Assembly: GCF_021395205.1 (NCBI RefSeq)
Contig: NZ_JAJVCS010000004.1
Location: forward strand, 266,551-330,550
Origin: Polynucleobacter sp. IMCC 30228
GTDB taxonomy: Bacteria > Pseudomonadota > Gammaproteobacteria > Burkholderiales > Burkholderiaceae
Length of the DNA stretch: 64,000 nt
Direction of reading: 5' to 3'
The notes below the pieces were generated by a model. It was not told the origin of the DNA. It ran no database searches and worked only from the letters and a program-made list of their open reading frames with translations. Positions 17,871 to 26,802 of this stretch are shown piece by piece. Made by a program: the position numbers and the translations under genes. The first letter of the stretch is position 1. Each line of letters opens with the position of its first letter.

Positions 17871-18523
17871 GTACATTTCTCGATACCATTACCGCATTGT
17901 CAGGACAGCAATTACTCGCTTTGTTAGAAATGGCCATCACTTGTTCAATCATTTTACTTTGGTTTAGTGAGTTGATTTTTGCGCAAAGTTTCTCATTACT
18001 CATGCGTAGCTTATTGCTTTGCGGCTTAACCGGGACTTTATTTTTGCCCAGCGAGTATTGGAATTATTTAGGCGCTCCCCTCGAGTTACCTTTAGTTGCA
18101 TATGTACGGGGTATGGTTGGTGATTTGAGTGTGCTTACACTCTTTTTATTATGGGCTAGTTTTTTCTTGCGCGAGAAATTATTGCTACCGCTGCAGTTCA
18201 AATTAGGCTTAGTTTTTATCGCACTGGTTTTTTATCCACTCGCCCTAGGTTTAAGTATGTTTGACCCGTATGCATGGGGATATGGGTCGTGGATTTTTTT
18301 GCTGGCTGTGCTACTAGTAGCCTTAATTGTTTGGTGGGCGCGTAGCTATGGCTTGGTATTGGCAATCGCACTGGCTTTAGCAGCGTGGGCATTTCAATGG
18401 CATGAGTCGAGCAATTTATGGGACTACTTAATCGACCCCTTTTTGTGCCTTTGGGCTTTATTGAGTTTGGCAATTAACTACTACCGGCCAAACCCAATAA
18501 AGGGATTTACAGATGAAGCTTAA
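17867..18523 (+). CDS. polytopic membrane protein of unknown function
   Basis: A 218-residue protein with about seven hydrophobic helices (for example LLALLEMAITCSIILLWF, LVFIALVFYPLALGLSMF, SWIFLLAVLLVALIVWW). No motif was recognised. The start overlaps the BNR gene stop by four bases (ATGA), so it is the third member of the coupled set. Its stop overlaps the stop of the convergent TctC gene by four bases. Conserved charged residues in helices, such as the FDPYAWGYGSW loop, hint at a lipid-linked substrate site, but that is a guess. Confidence 0.75.
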   Translation: MSTFLDTITALSGQQLLALLEMAITCSIILLWFSELIFAQSFSLLMRSLLLCGLTGTLFLPSEYWNYLGAPLELPLVAYVRGMVGDLSVLTLFLLWASFFLREKLLLPLQFKLGLVFIALVFYPLALGLSMFDPYAWGYGSWIFLLAVLLVALIVWWARSYGLVLAIALALAAWAFQWHESSNLWDYLIDPFLCLWALLSLAINYYRPNPIKGFTDEA

Positions 18524-19536
18524 TCAGGAATATTGGCTTTCCGAATCAGTGGGCCCCAGCGATTGATCTCTTTCTCAAGGTGATCTTTTAGGCCCTGCTC
18601 AGATACTTTTGCCATTGGCACAATATCGATACTCGATTCATCCATGCGCGCTTTAATGGTGGGGTCACTTAAAGCCGCCTTCAAAGCCGTATTGAGTTTT
18701 TTTAGTACGGGCGCAGGCGTGCCCTTAGGTGCATAGATACCGTGCCACACTTTGACATCAAAGCCTTTTAATCCAGACTCATCTAAAGTAGGGATATTGG
18801 GTATGCTGGGTAACCGTTTTGGTGTGGTGACCCCATAGGTTTTGACTTTGTCGGATTTAATAAACGGTAAGGTTTGGGTAGTTTGATCACATAATAAATC
18901 CACTTGCCCTCCCAAAAGATCGTTGAATGCGGGGCCAGTGCCTTTATAAGGAATGGTTGTGAGTTTTACACCAATTGCATCCATAAAGACTAAGCCACAT
19001 AATTGTGAAACTGCTCCTGGGCCAGCATTAGCCATGGTGACTTTTTTCTCATTCTTTTTCAAATAAGCAATGAGTTCTTTGAGATTATTAGGAGGGAAAT
19101 CTTTACGTGCTAATAGCACCATGGGTACATCGACTACTTGACCGATGTATTCGAAATCTTTCATTGGGTCATACGCTAATTTATCATTTAGAGCAGGCGC
19201 AGTAGCCATGCCGATGTGATAAATAAATAAGGTATAGCCATCCGGTTTAGCTTTGGCGACTTTATTAGCAGCAACCGTACCGCCAGCCCCCAAGACATTT
19301 TCAACGATGATGGTTTCGCCCAGTGACTTACCCATTGGCACTGCAATTAGACGCGCCACAATATCCGTTGGCCCACCTGCCGCAAAGGGGACGATTAAGC
19401 TAATGGGCCGAGTAGGAAATTTTTCATCGGCTTTGCTTTGGGCGTAGGCCAAGCTTAGGCATGATAGGGCGCTAATACCTAAAAGTAGAGAAAAGACTGG
19501 TTTCGCAAAATGGTGGCGCATTTTTAGTAATTTCAT
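18520..19536 (-). CDS. Bug/TctC family solute-binding protein
   Basis: A 338-residue periplasmic receptor with a signal peptide of about 32 residues (core FSLLLGISALSCLSLAYA). Family blocks: FPTRPISLIVPFAAGGPTDI, VENVLGAGGTVAANKVA, KPDGYTLFI, YDPMKDFEYIG and TIPYKGTGPAFNDLLGGQ. GGAGG precedes the ATG by eight bases. It is the last gene of a minus-strand run that begins with fabI and includes three CoA-ester or hydroxyacid enzymes, which suggests the ligand is the carboxylate those enzymes degrade. No tctAB genes are present. Confidence 0.92.
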   Translation of the reverse strand: MKLLKMRHHFAKPVFSLLLGISALSCLSLAYAQSKADEKFPTRPISLIVPFAAGGPTDIVARLIAVPMGKSLGETIIVENVLGAGGTVAANKVAKAKPDGYTLFIYHIGMATAPALNDKLAYDPMKDFEYIGQVVDVPMVLLARKDFPPNNLKELIAYLKKNEKKVTMANAGPGAVSQLCGLVFMDAIGVKLTTIPYKGTGPAFNDLLGGQVDLLCDQTTQTLPFIKSDKVKTYGVTTPKRLPSIPNIPTLDESGLKGFDVKVWHGIYAPKGTPAPVLKKLNTALKAALSDPTIKARMDESSIDIVPMAKVSEQGLKDHLEKEINRWGPLIRKANIPD

Positions 19537-19630
19537 TGGGCAGGCCTCCGATAGATAACTCGTTTATTCTGCCACTAGCAATGATTTGAAAAGATAGGTG
19601 TTTACCAGCAATTCAGCGCCAAAATAAGGG

Positions 19631-20470
19631 CTATTTGGCTTGATTGAGGGTTCTTTGCGCCAATATTACGACTGGCCGATCGATCATGCGCCCATCCAAT
19701 TTGACAGCTCCTCCGTGGGATTCATAGTCCGCTTTTATAACCCGTTTAGCCCACTCAATTTCGGCACTACTAGGGTCAAAGGCTTGGCGTACTAAGCCAA
19801 TTTGTTTAGGGTGAATACATAATTTACCGCCAAAGCCCATGCGTTTAGCCCGGGCAGCGTCAGCGCTAATCCTGTTTTCATCGGTCGTGCTAGTTGTTAC
19901 GCCATCAATTGGGGGTGCAATTTCGGCCACCCGTGATTGAAAGACTAATTGGAAACGGGCAGTGAGCAGTTCACTTTCTTGCTCATCACACACCATTCCT
20001 AAATCAGCTTGTAAATCTAAATTACCCAAAGCTAAACGTAAAACTTGTTGGGCATTAGCAATTTCTTTGAGTCGATCAAGGCCGAGCGCAGTTTCTATCA
20101 TTGGAATAATGGCAGTGTTGGGTAAAATTTGCGCAACACCATTAATTTGGTCGAGCGATTCACTTTTTGGAATTAGTAAACAGGGCGCATGGATTTCCTG
20201 TGCCAGGGATAAATCGGCACCATAATATTTTGTTCCTGGGGCATTAATACGGATGACCAGCTGTTTTTTTTGAGCCGCGCTAAACGTGCCCCAAGCTTCC
20301 CGTAATTGGGTTCGCGCAGTTTCTTTATCATTTGGACCAACTGCATCTTCGAGATCAATAATGACGCCACTAGCCCCGCTATTAAGGGCTTTAAGAAAGC
20401 GATCAGACCTAGTACCAGGGACAAACAAAAAGTTGGTACAAAAGGCGAGCGAAGTTTCAAGAGGGCTCAT
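19631..20470 (-). CDS. CitE-like CoA-ester lyase (HpcH/HpaI family)
   Basis: A 279-residue TIM-barrel lyase of the citrate lyase beta / malyl-CoA / citramalyl-CoA lyase group. Marks: FVPGTRSDRFLKAL, GVIIDLEDAV (Mg-binding acid), VIRINAPGTKYYGADL, MIETALGL (Glu ligand) and the C-terminal GFGGKLCIHPKQI. Such enzymes split (S)-citramalyl-CoA, malyl-CoA or 3-hydroxy-3-methylglutaryl-like esters. ATG 20470 is preferred to an upstream GTG (20476). It overlaps the MmgE/PrpD gene by 14 bases and lies with a MaoC-type hydratase in the same run, so a hydratase-then-lyase route is plausible. Confidence 0.88.
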   Translation of the reverse strand: MSPLETSLAFCTNFLFVPGTRSDRFLKALNSGASGVIIDLEDAVGPNDKETARTQLREAWGTFSAAQKKQLVIRINAPGTKYYGADLSLAQEIHAPCLLIPKSESLDQINGVAQILPNTAIIPMIETALGLDRLKEIANAQQVLRLALGNLDLQADLGMVCDEQESELLTARFQLVFQSRVAEIAPPIDGVTTSTTDENRISADAARAKRMGFGGKLCIHPKQIGLVRQAFDPSSAEIEWAKRVIKADYESHGGAVKLDGRMIDRPVVILAQRTLNQAK

Positions 20471-21854
20471 GATCACGGGGCTTTAATAAAAAACCTATTT
20501 TAGGACAACTACGAATGTGCCAAAGGGCTTCGATCGCTGCAGTCATTTCAGCTGCACTTGCCCCGCCACTAAATTGTGCTAAGCGCATGGCTTTTGCGGT
20601 TATTTCGGGGCGACTAAGGGTATTGCCAGGATCGCCTTTGGGTTCATCGACGCGCCCCTCAAGGCATCGACCATCGGTCAAAAAGATTTTGACTTTGCCA
20701 ATCCAACGTTGGGGGTAAGCTTGATCAACCTCGTCATCCAAAATCATGGTTACGCGATCACGTAAATTACAAATGGCCTCATCGTGATAGTGGGTGGCAA
20801 ATTCAGATAAGCCTAAAAATTGATAGTAAGCGGCTAAAGCTAAGACTGTGCCCATTGAAAATTTGGATTGGTGGACTGAGCTTGGATCAATTACAAGTCC
20901 GAGAACATCAATGGCACCTTGATGCACCAATGCTTCAATGCGCTGAATTTCACTCGCTTGCAGTTGATACCTCTGCATGACCTGAAGAAGGGCATCAGCC
21001 GCAGGGTGCGTATGGCGACACGAGGCATGATATTTAAAGCTGGTCTCTGCTAAGGCCCACCGTTGTCCGAGGCCATCTAATAATTTTTTAGGATCTGCAT
21101 CGCTCGACATGCCTGCCGCCAAACCTTGCGGCCCTTCCAAAATATGTTGCGCTCCAGTAAAGCCGGCTTGGGCTAGATAGGCAGACATGAGGCCTGCCGC
21201 TGCGGCATGCGCGGTATGTAATTGTTTTGAATCTGCAGCATCGCGTAAAAATTCCCATAAACCAGCCGATTGTGTTCCTGCAGAGCCAAAGGCATGCAGC
21301 ATTTGCGCAGTAGAGAGATTGAGTAAGCGACCTACTGTTGCTGCCGCGGCGAGGGTGCCAGCAGTGCCCGTAGTGTGAAAGACTTTATAGTGCGATCGAC
21401 CTAAAAATTCTCCCACCCGAATGCCGACTTCATAACCTGCTACTGCCGCCACTAACAATTCTTCGCCTGACCGACCTAAGGCCTGAGCACAGGCTAGCGC
21501 TGCCGGAAAGACTATGGTGGCGGGATGAAAAACTGAGCCGTTATGCACATCATCTTGCTCGGCCACATGTGAAGCCGCAGCATTAGCCATGGCTGCTAAG
21601 TAGGGACTAGAGGGTTGACGCGTCAAGAGTATTTCTGCAGTACCTGCAAGATTAGTTTGGGAATGACTGAAATGGGGCCCCATTTGTTGGGCAAATTGCG
21701 CGATGATTTCTACTGGCTTAGCACCTTTTCCGGCGATTACTGAACCAAACCAATCAACCAATAAATCCTCGGCGCGATTCATGACGCTGGCAGGAATTGC
21801 TTGAGCAGATAAGTTTGCCGCGAAGTGGGCTAATTCGGCTGAGTAATTTTTCAT
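20457..21854 (-). CDS. MmgE/PrpD family protein
   Basis: A 465-residue all-helical/alpha-beta protein of the 2-methylcitrate dehydratase / cis-aconitate decarboxylase fold. Family blocks seen: LLVDWFGSVIAGKGAKPVE, AAASHVAEQDDVHNGSVFHP, VGRLLNLSTAQMLHAFGSAG, and SFKYHASCRHTHPAADAL near residue 270. It could be a methylcitrate-type dehydratase, a decarboxylase of a tricarboxylate, or another hydroxyacid dehydratase; the family is too broad to decide. It is flanked by a hydratase and a CoA lyase in one operon, and prpB/prpC are absent, so the standard methylcitrate cycle is not encoded here. Confidence 0.88.
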   Translation of the reverse strand: MKNYSAELAHFAANLSAQAIPASVMNRAEDLLVDWFGSVIAGKGAKPVEIIAQFAQQMGPHFSHSQTNLAGTAEILLTRQPSSPYLAAMANAAASHVAEQDDVHNGSVFHPATIVFPAALACAQALGRSGEELLVAAVAGYEVGIRVGEFLGRSHYKVFHTTGTAGTLAAAATVGRLLNLSTAQMLHAFGSAGTQSAGLWEFLRDAADSKQLHTAHAAAAGLMSAYLAQAGFTGAQHILEGPQGLAAGMSSDADPKKLLDGLGQRWALAETSFKYHASCRHTHPAADALLQVMQRYQLQASEIQRIEALVHQGAIDVLGLVIDPSSVHQSKFSMGTVLALAAYYQFLGLSEFATHYHDEAICNLRDRVTMILDDEVDQAYPQRWIGKVKIFLTDGRCLEGRVDEPKGDPGNTLSRPEITAKAMRLAQFSGGASAAEMTAAIEALWHIRSCPKIGFLLKPRDHEPS

Positions 21855-21872
21855 GGTTGAAAGGGGAGATAT

Positions 21873-22766
21873 TTAATTTAAAACTGCAGTAGCTTGCATG
21901 GTGAGCCAGCCTTCATGATCTTGCGCCCACACCTGAATGGTTTTACCACTAGGATCGCTAGTGATATCTGGAACCGCACAAACGGTGAATGGGTTAAGGT
22001 CAAAGCTAGGTCGGATGGCACGAAACTCAAAATGTTTGAGGGTGCAATTTGAAATACTTTGCCGCACTAAATCAACTAGTAAAGTTGCAATTAAGGGCCC
22101 ATGCACGATTAAGCCAGGGTAGCCCTCAACCTCAGTGACATAGCGTCGATCGTAATGAATTCGATGGCCATTAAAAGTAAGGGCAGAATAACGAAACAAA
22201 AGGACATCGGTCGGGGTAATTGTTTTAGTCCAGCGCGCATTTTGGGGTGCGGGGGTAGGAACGATCGGTTTTTCGTTAGCGCTAGGCGAATCGCGGTAAA
22301 CAATATCATGCTCTTCGATTAAAGCTAAACCCGCTTGATTTGAAATGGTATGGCGTACCAAGACAAATATAAGATCGCCGCTGCGGCCTGCTTTATGCGT
22401 TACTGATTCAATAGTTGATACCTTTTCAATTTGATCGCCGACACGTAATGGGTTAAGAGGGTTAGGCCAGTCGAGGCGCCCACCTGCCCACATCCGTCGT
22501 GGCAATGGCACGGGCGGTAAAAAACCACCGCGTTGGGGATGACCATCAGGACCAATTTCTGTTTGGCGTGCATGCGGCAAAAAATAAAGCCAATGCCATA
22601 GTTCGGGTAACGCTAAAGCTGTAGGCTCAGAGGAATTGACGAGATCGGGGTAATCGAGTGTGGCAGCCAAGCAATTGATTGGCGCTACGGTAACTTGATC
22701 ATGGACGACTTCAGTTTTGCCAACCCACTCTTGCAGGTGTTTGATGGTATTCGGTTCGATGCGCAT
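21873..22766 (-). CDS. MaoC-like hydratase with FAS1-type dehydratase N-domain
   Basis: A 297-residue double hot-dog protein. The N-terminal half (about 1-150) resembles the FAS1-like dehydratase domain: LPHARQTEIGPDGHPQRGGF, PLPRRMWAGGRL and IEKVSTIESVTHKAGRSGDL. The C-terminal half has the hydratase signature FRYSALTFNGHRIHYD and YPGLIVHGPLIATLL. This layout is that of mesaconyl-C4-CoA or itaconyl-CoA hydratases. It lies between chrA (11 bases) and the MmgE/PrpD gene (18 bases) on the same strand, and with the CitE-like lyase it could make and split citramalyl-CoA. Substrate is inferred, not shown. Confidence 0.85.
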   Translation of the reverse strand: MRIEPNTIKHLQEWVGKTEVVHDQVTVAPINCLAATLDYPDLVNSSEPTALALPELWHWLYFLPHARQTEIGPDGHPQRGGFLPPVPLPRRMWAGGRLDWPNPLNPLRVGDQIEKVSTIESVTHKAGRSGDLIFVLVRHTISNQAGLALIEEHDIVYRDSPSANEKPIVPTPAPQNARWTKTITPTDVLLFRYSALTFNGHRIHYDRRYVTEVEGYPGLIVHGPLIATLLVDLVRQSISNCTLKHFEFRAIRPSFDLNPFTVCAVPDITSDPSGKTIQVWAQDHEGWLTMQATAVLN

Positions 22767-22777
22767 ACGCTATTGTG

Positions 22778-24100
22778 CTACGGCAATAGTAAGCTTGCCA
22801 GCCCCGCTAGTGCTGCGCAACCCAGAACTGGCATGACCCCTTTTTTATAGCGTAACAGGGCAATGGCTGCGCCAATAAAGATCAGGATACTGAACCAAGA
22901 AATCGTACCTGCTAAACCATGGGGAAAGAAGACGTGGTAGGCAAAGAACAGGCCAAGATTGGCAATCACGCCAACGACTGCTGCGGTTATTGCAGTTAGG
23001 GGCGCTGTAAAACTCAGCTTGCCATGTGTCGATTCGATGAGCGGTGCGCCAAGCAAAATAAATAAGAAAGATGGTAAAAAAGTAAACCAAGTAACGACAG
23101 TCGCAGCAAAGGCACCAGCCCAAAAGGCATTCATACTGCCAAAAAGATGTTGGGCGTAGCCCGCTAAAAAACCAACGAAGGCCACAATCATAATCAAAGG
23201 TCCAGGCGTGGTTTCACCTAAAGCAAGTCCGTCAATCATTTGCCCTGCAGTAAGCCAATGGTATTGATCAACCGCGCCCTGATAAACATAGGGTAGTACA
23301 GCATAAGCGCCGCCAAAAGTGAGAAGGGCAGCTTTGGTAAAAAACCAGGCCAGTTGCGGGTAAAGTGATTTCCAATCAAAGAGTGCAATGAGTAAGGCTA
23401 TCGGGGCAATCCATAGACCAAGACCAACAACTGAGTGCATGATGAATTTTTTTAAATGGAAACGGGCATGTTCGGGTATTGGCGTGTCATCATCAATTAG
23501 GGCCGGTACAGTTGTCCCGTCAGATTTTTTGCCATGGGAACTTCCTGTGATGGCAAACACAGTGGGATAACGCTTGCCTCCCCACATGCCGATTAGCGCA
23601 GCCAAAATAATAATTATTGGAAACGCTAAATTGAAAATAAAGATGGCGATGAAGGAGGCTGCTGCAATGTACCAAAGCGCTTGATGTTTAAGCGCTCGTG
23701 AGCCAATGCGCTGAACTGCCTGAATGACTATTGCAGTAACGGCGGGTTTGATGCCAAAAAAAATCGCCGCAATAATCGGTACTTGCCCAAAGCGGATGTA
23801 AACCCACGAAAGCGCAATTAAAATAAATAAGGATGGCAGCACGAATAAACTACCCGCTAAAATTCCACCAAGATTGCGATGCATTAACCAGCCAATATAA
23901 GTTACTAGTTGCTGGGCTTCGGGCCCCGGTAAAACCATACAGTAATTTAGCGCATGCAAAAAACGGCGCTCTGATATCCAGTGGCGTTTTTCAACGACTT
24001 CTTGATGCAAGATAGCGATTTGTCCAGTGGGGCCGCCAAAACTAATAAAACCGAGCTTAAGCCAAAAACTGAGCGCCTCGCGCAGTGCGACTGGCTTCAA
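22778..24100 (-). CDS. chrA: chromate efflux transporter ChrA
   Basis: A 440-residue inner-membrane protein with two CHR domains, the full-length form. Domain one: FGGPTGQIAILHQEVVEKRH and YCMVLPGPEAQQLVTYIGW. Domain two: FGGAYAVLPYVYQGAVDQYH and GLALGETTPGPLIMIVAFVG. ChrA exports chromate, and sulfate transport is also discussed for the family. Its start overlaps the fabI stop (ATGA), so it is translated in step with fabI, an unusual partner. The MaoC-like gene follows 11 bases downstream. Confidence 0.93.
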   Translation of the reverse strand: MKPVALREALSFWLKLGFISFGGPTGQIAILHQEVVEKRHWISERRFLHALNYCMVLPGPEAQQLVTYIGWLMHRNLGGILAGSLFVLPSLFILIALSWVYIRFGQVPIIAAIFFGIKPAVTAIVIQAVQRIGSRALKHQALWYIAAASFIAIFIFNLAFPIIIILAALIGMWGGKRYPTVFAITGSSHGKKSDGTTVPALIDDDTPIPEHARFHLKKFIMHSVVGLGLWIAPIALLIALFDWKSLYPQLAWFFTKAALLTFGGAYAVLPYVYQGAVDQYHWLTAGQMIDGLALGETTPGPLIMIVAFVGFLAGYAQHLFGSMNAFWAGAFAATVVTWFTFLPSFLFILLGAPLIESTHGKLSFTAPLTAITAAVVGVIANLGLFFAYHVFFPHGLAGTISWFSILIFIGAAIALLRYKKGVMPVLGCAALAGLASLLLP

Positions 24101-24882
24101 ACTGATCCTGAATCGATTGCGGTGTGACTAAAACCACAATCGACATAAATAATTTCGCCAGTGATACCGCTCGATAAATTCGACAGTAAAAAGGCTGCCG
24201 TATTGCCAACATCATCGATAGTGACATTGCGGCGTAAGGGGGCCGAGCTAGCAACGATATTGAGAAGCTTACTAAAGTCTTTGATACCAGAAGCAGCAAG
24301 TGTTTTAATTGGACCAGCTGAAATTCCGTTGGTGCGAATACCTTTGGGTCCTAAGCAACTTGCCAAATAACGTACCGACGATTCTAAGGAGGCTTTCGCC
24401 AGCCCCATTAAGTTGTAATTCGGAATCGCGCGCAAAGCGCCTAAATAAGTCAGGGTTAGTAAAGAGGCATCAGCGCTAAGCCAAGGCATGGCCTCTTTAG
24501 CTAAAGCTGGGAAGCTGTAGGCCGAGATGTCATGGGCAATACGAAAATTTTCACGGGTAAAGCCGTCTAAAAATTCGCCCGCGATTGCATCGCGTGGGGC
24601 AAAGCCAATCGCATGAACTAGCCCATCGAATTGGGGCCAATGTTTGCCTAAATCCACAAACAAGGCTTTTATTTGATCATCGCTACTAACATCGCAGTCA
24701 AATATGAGGCTAGTTTCGAATTCTTTAGCAAATTCAACGGCTCGATCTTTGAAGCGCTCGCCGACATAAGTGAAGGCGAGTTCAGCCCCTTCACGCCTGC
24801 AGGCAGTGGCGATGCCATAGGCTATGGAGCGGTTTGACAATAGTCCGGTAATGAGAATTTTTTTGCCAGCGAGAAAGCCCAT
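24097..24882 (-). CDS. fabI: enoyl-[acyl-carrier-protein] reductase (NADH)
   Basis: A 261-residue short-chain dehydrogenase catalysing the last step of each fatty acid elongation round. It starts MGFLAGKKILITGLLSNRSI, the FabI hallmark with an atypical glycine motif. Active-site tyrosines and lysine lie in YLGALRAIPNYNLMGLAKA. Length equals E. coli FabI (262). It is the likely target of triclosan-type inhibitors in known bacteria. It heads a minus-strand run with chrA and four catabolic or transport genes, and diverges from yejA, with 48 bases between starts. Confidence 0.95.
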   Translation of the reverse strand: MGFLAGKKILITGLLSNRSIAYGIATACRREGAELAFTYVGERFKDRAVEFAKEFETSLIFDCDVSSDDQIKALFVDLGKHWPQFDGLVHAIGFAPRDAIAGEFLDGFTRENFRIAHDISAYSFPALAKEAMPWLSADASLLTLTYLGALRAIPNYNLMGLAKASLESSVRYLASCLGPKGIRTNGISAGPIKTLAASGIKDFSKLLNIVASSAPLRRNVTIDDVGNTAAFLLSNLSSGITGEIIYVDCGFSHTAIDSGSV

Positions 24883-24930
24883 CTTAGATCCTTTGCATCA
24901 AATGTGGTTTGCTATCTACAATTGTTGCAT

Positions 24931-26802
24931 ATGCTTCGTCTTAAACCCCCAATTCGCACCCTAGCGAGCTATCTGACAGTTAGCTTCGCTTTATTAATAC
25001 CGGTGCCCCAAGCCTTAGCCAGTGAGGGAATAGCCCAATACGGTAACCCTAAGTATGCCACTGGGTTTCCCCACTTTGATTATGTCAACCCCCTAGCGCC
25101 ACGGGGTGGCACCTTAACTTTGCCCAATCCGGACCGGCGCACGAGTTTTGATAAGTTCAATCCTTTTACGCTGCGGGGGGTTACCGCTCCAGGCGTAGCG
25201 CAACTGATGTTTGAATCGCTGACAGTAGGCAGTGCCGACGAAGTATCTAGCGCTTATGGCCTCATTGCCGAAGATATTGCGGTGGCCAAAGACAAAATGT
25301 CAGTTACTTTCCGAATTCGGCCGCAAGCGAGTTTTTCAGATGGTAGCCCTATTTTGGCGGCTGATGTGAAACATAGCTACGACACTTTAATGAGCAAGCT
25401 AGCTAACCCCCAATTTCGCACCGTCTATGCCGATGTAAAACAAGCAGTCGTGATTTCGGAGCGCGAGATTCGGTTTGATTTTAAAAATCGCAATACCGAG
25501 TTACCCGTTATGGTTGGCTCCCTACCTATTTTTTCACGCTTCTGGGGCAAGCGACCTGATGGCTCGATAACTGCTTTTGATAAGTTAGCGTTTGAAATCC
25601 CCTTGGGAAGCGGACCCTATTTAATTGAGTCATATAAAGCGGGTAAGACCATGATCTTTAAACGTAACCCCCGCTACTGGGCTGATCAACCCAACTTCAA
25701 GGTCAATGTCCGGATCGGTTTCTTTAATTTCGACCGAGTGGTCTATAAGTTGTATAGCGATGATGCCGTCCGATTAGAAGCATTTAAAGCTGGAGAGTTT
25801 GATGCATTAGTCGAGTATCGCGCCAAGAATTGGGCGAAAAGTTTTGTCGGGCCGAAGTTTAATGATGGCACTTTATTGAAAAAAGATTTTCCGAATTTTA
25901 ATGGCGCTGGCATGCAAGGCTTCGCGATGAATTTGCGGCGACCTCTATTTCAAGATGCACGAGTACGCCAAGCCTTAGGCTACGCCTTAGATTTTGAATG
26001 GCTTAATCGACAGCTTTTTTATAATCAATATAGTCGTATTAATAGTTACTTTACCAATAGTGATTTGAGTGCCAATTTTGCTGGCGAAACGGTTCCCACT
26101 GCTGCTGAAATGAAATTATTACTACCCTTGCAGGCGCGCTATCCCCAGTGGGTTCCCCCTGCAGTTTTTGGTGCGATGCCTGCGGCTCCGTCAACTGCTC
26201 CGCCAAGCAGTTTGCGACAAAACTTACGTAGCGCTCGTGATTTGTTAGCCCAAGCGGGCTGGACTTATCGGGATGGGGCCTTACGTAATGCCAAAGGCGA
26301 ACAGTTTCGCTTTGAGATGGTTGAAGATGGCCCCTTCTTTTTGCGTGTCATCTCAGCTTATGTGCGCAATTTAGAGAAGCTCGGCATTAAAGTTGAAATT
26401 CGCACTAGCGACTTTGCTTTGCATCAAAAGCGTATGGATGAGTATGATTTTGATATGACCACCATTCGTTTTCCTGATTCGCAAAGCCCTGGTAATGAGT
26501 TATGGGATCGTTTTGGTAGTAATGCGGCCAAAGAAAAGGGTTCTGATAACGTCATCGGGGTGCAATCACCAGTAGTCGATGCACTCATTGACGCAATTGT
26601 AAAAGCCGAAACTCGTGAACAACTGACCACGGCTAGTCGTGCTCTCGATCGCGTCTTGTGGAATAGTTATTACGTCATTCCGCAGTGGTACAACCCCACG
26701 CATCGGATCGCCTATCGTAAAGAGATGCGCTTTCCCAAGCCGCCTTTGTACTACATGGCTGAGGGCTGGATTTTATCGAACTGGTGGCGAGAGGAAAAAT
26801 AA
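24931..26802 (+). CDS. yejA: peptide ABC transporter substrate-binding protein YejA
   Basis: A 623-residue family-5 extracellular solute-binding protein. The ATG at 24931 is preferred to a GTG at 24904 because it leads straight into a signal peptide (LTVSFALLIPVPQALAS). Marks: IAQYGNPKYATGFPHFDYVN, DFKNRNTELPVMVGSLPIF and GFAMNLRRPLFQDARVRQAL. YejA proteins bind oligopeptides (microcin C in enterobacteria) and E. coli YejA has 604 residues. It is the first gene of yejABEF; its TAA stop overlaps the yejB ATG by one base. Confidence 0.93.
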   Translation: MLRLKPPIRTLASYLTVSFALLIPVPQALASEGIAQYGNPKYATGFPHFDYVNPLAPRGGTLTLPNPDRRTSFDKFNPFTLRGVTAPGVAQLMFESLTVGSADEVSSAYGLIAEDIAVAKDKMSVTFRIRPQASFSDGSPILAADVKHSYDTLMSKLANPQFRTVYADVKQAVVISEREIRFDFKNRNTELPVMVGSLPIFSRFWGKRPDGSITAFDKLAFEIPLGSGPYLIESYKAGKTMIFKRNPRYWADQPNFKVNVRIGFFNFDRVVYKLYSDDAVRLEAFKAGEFDALVEYRAKNWAKSFVGPKFNDGTLLKKDFPNFNGAGMQGFAMNLRRPLFQDARVRQALGYALDFEWLNRQLFYNQYSRINSYFTNSDLSANFAGETVPTAAEMKLLLPLQARYPQWVPPAVFGAMPAAPSTAPPSSLRQNLRSARDLLAQAGWTYRDGALRNAKGEQFRFEMVEDGPFFLRVISAYVRNLEKLGIKVEIRTSDFALHQKRMDEYDFDMTTIRFPDSQSPGNELWDRFGSNAAKEKGSDNVIGVQSPVVDALIDAIVKAETREQLTTASRALDRVLWNSYYVIPQWYNPTHRIAYRKEMRFPKPPLYYMAEGWILSNWWREEK

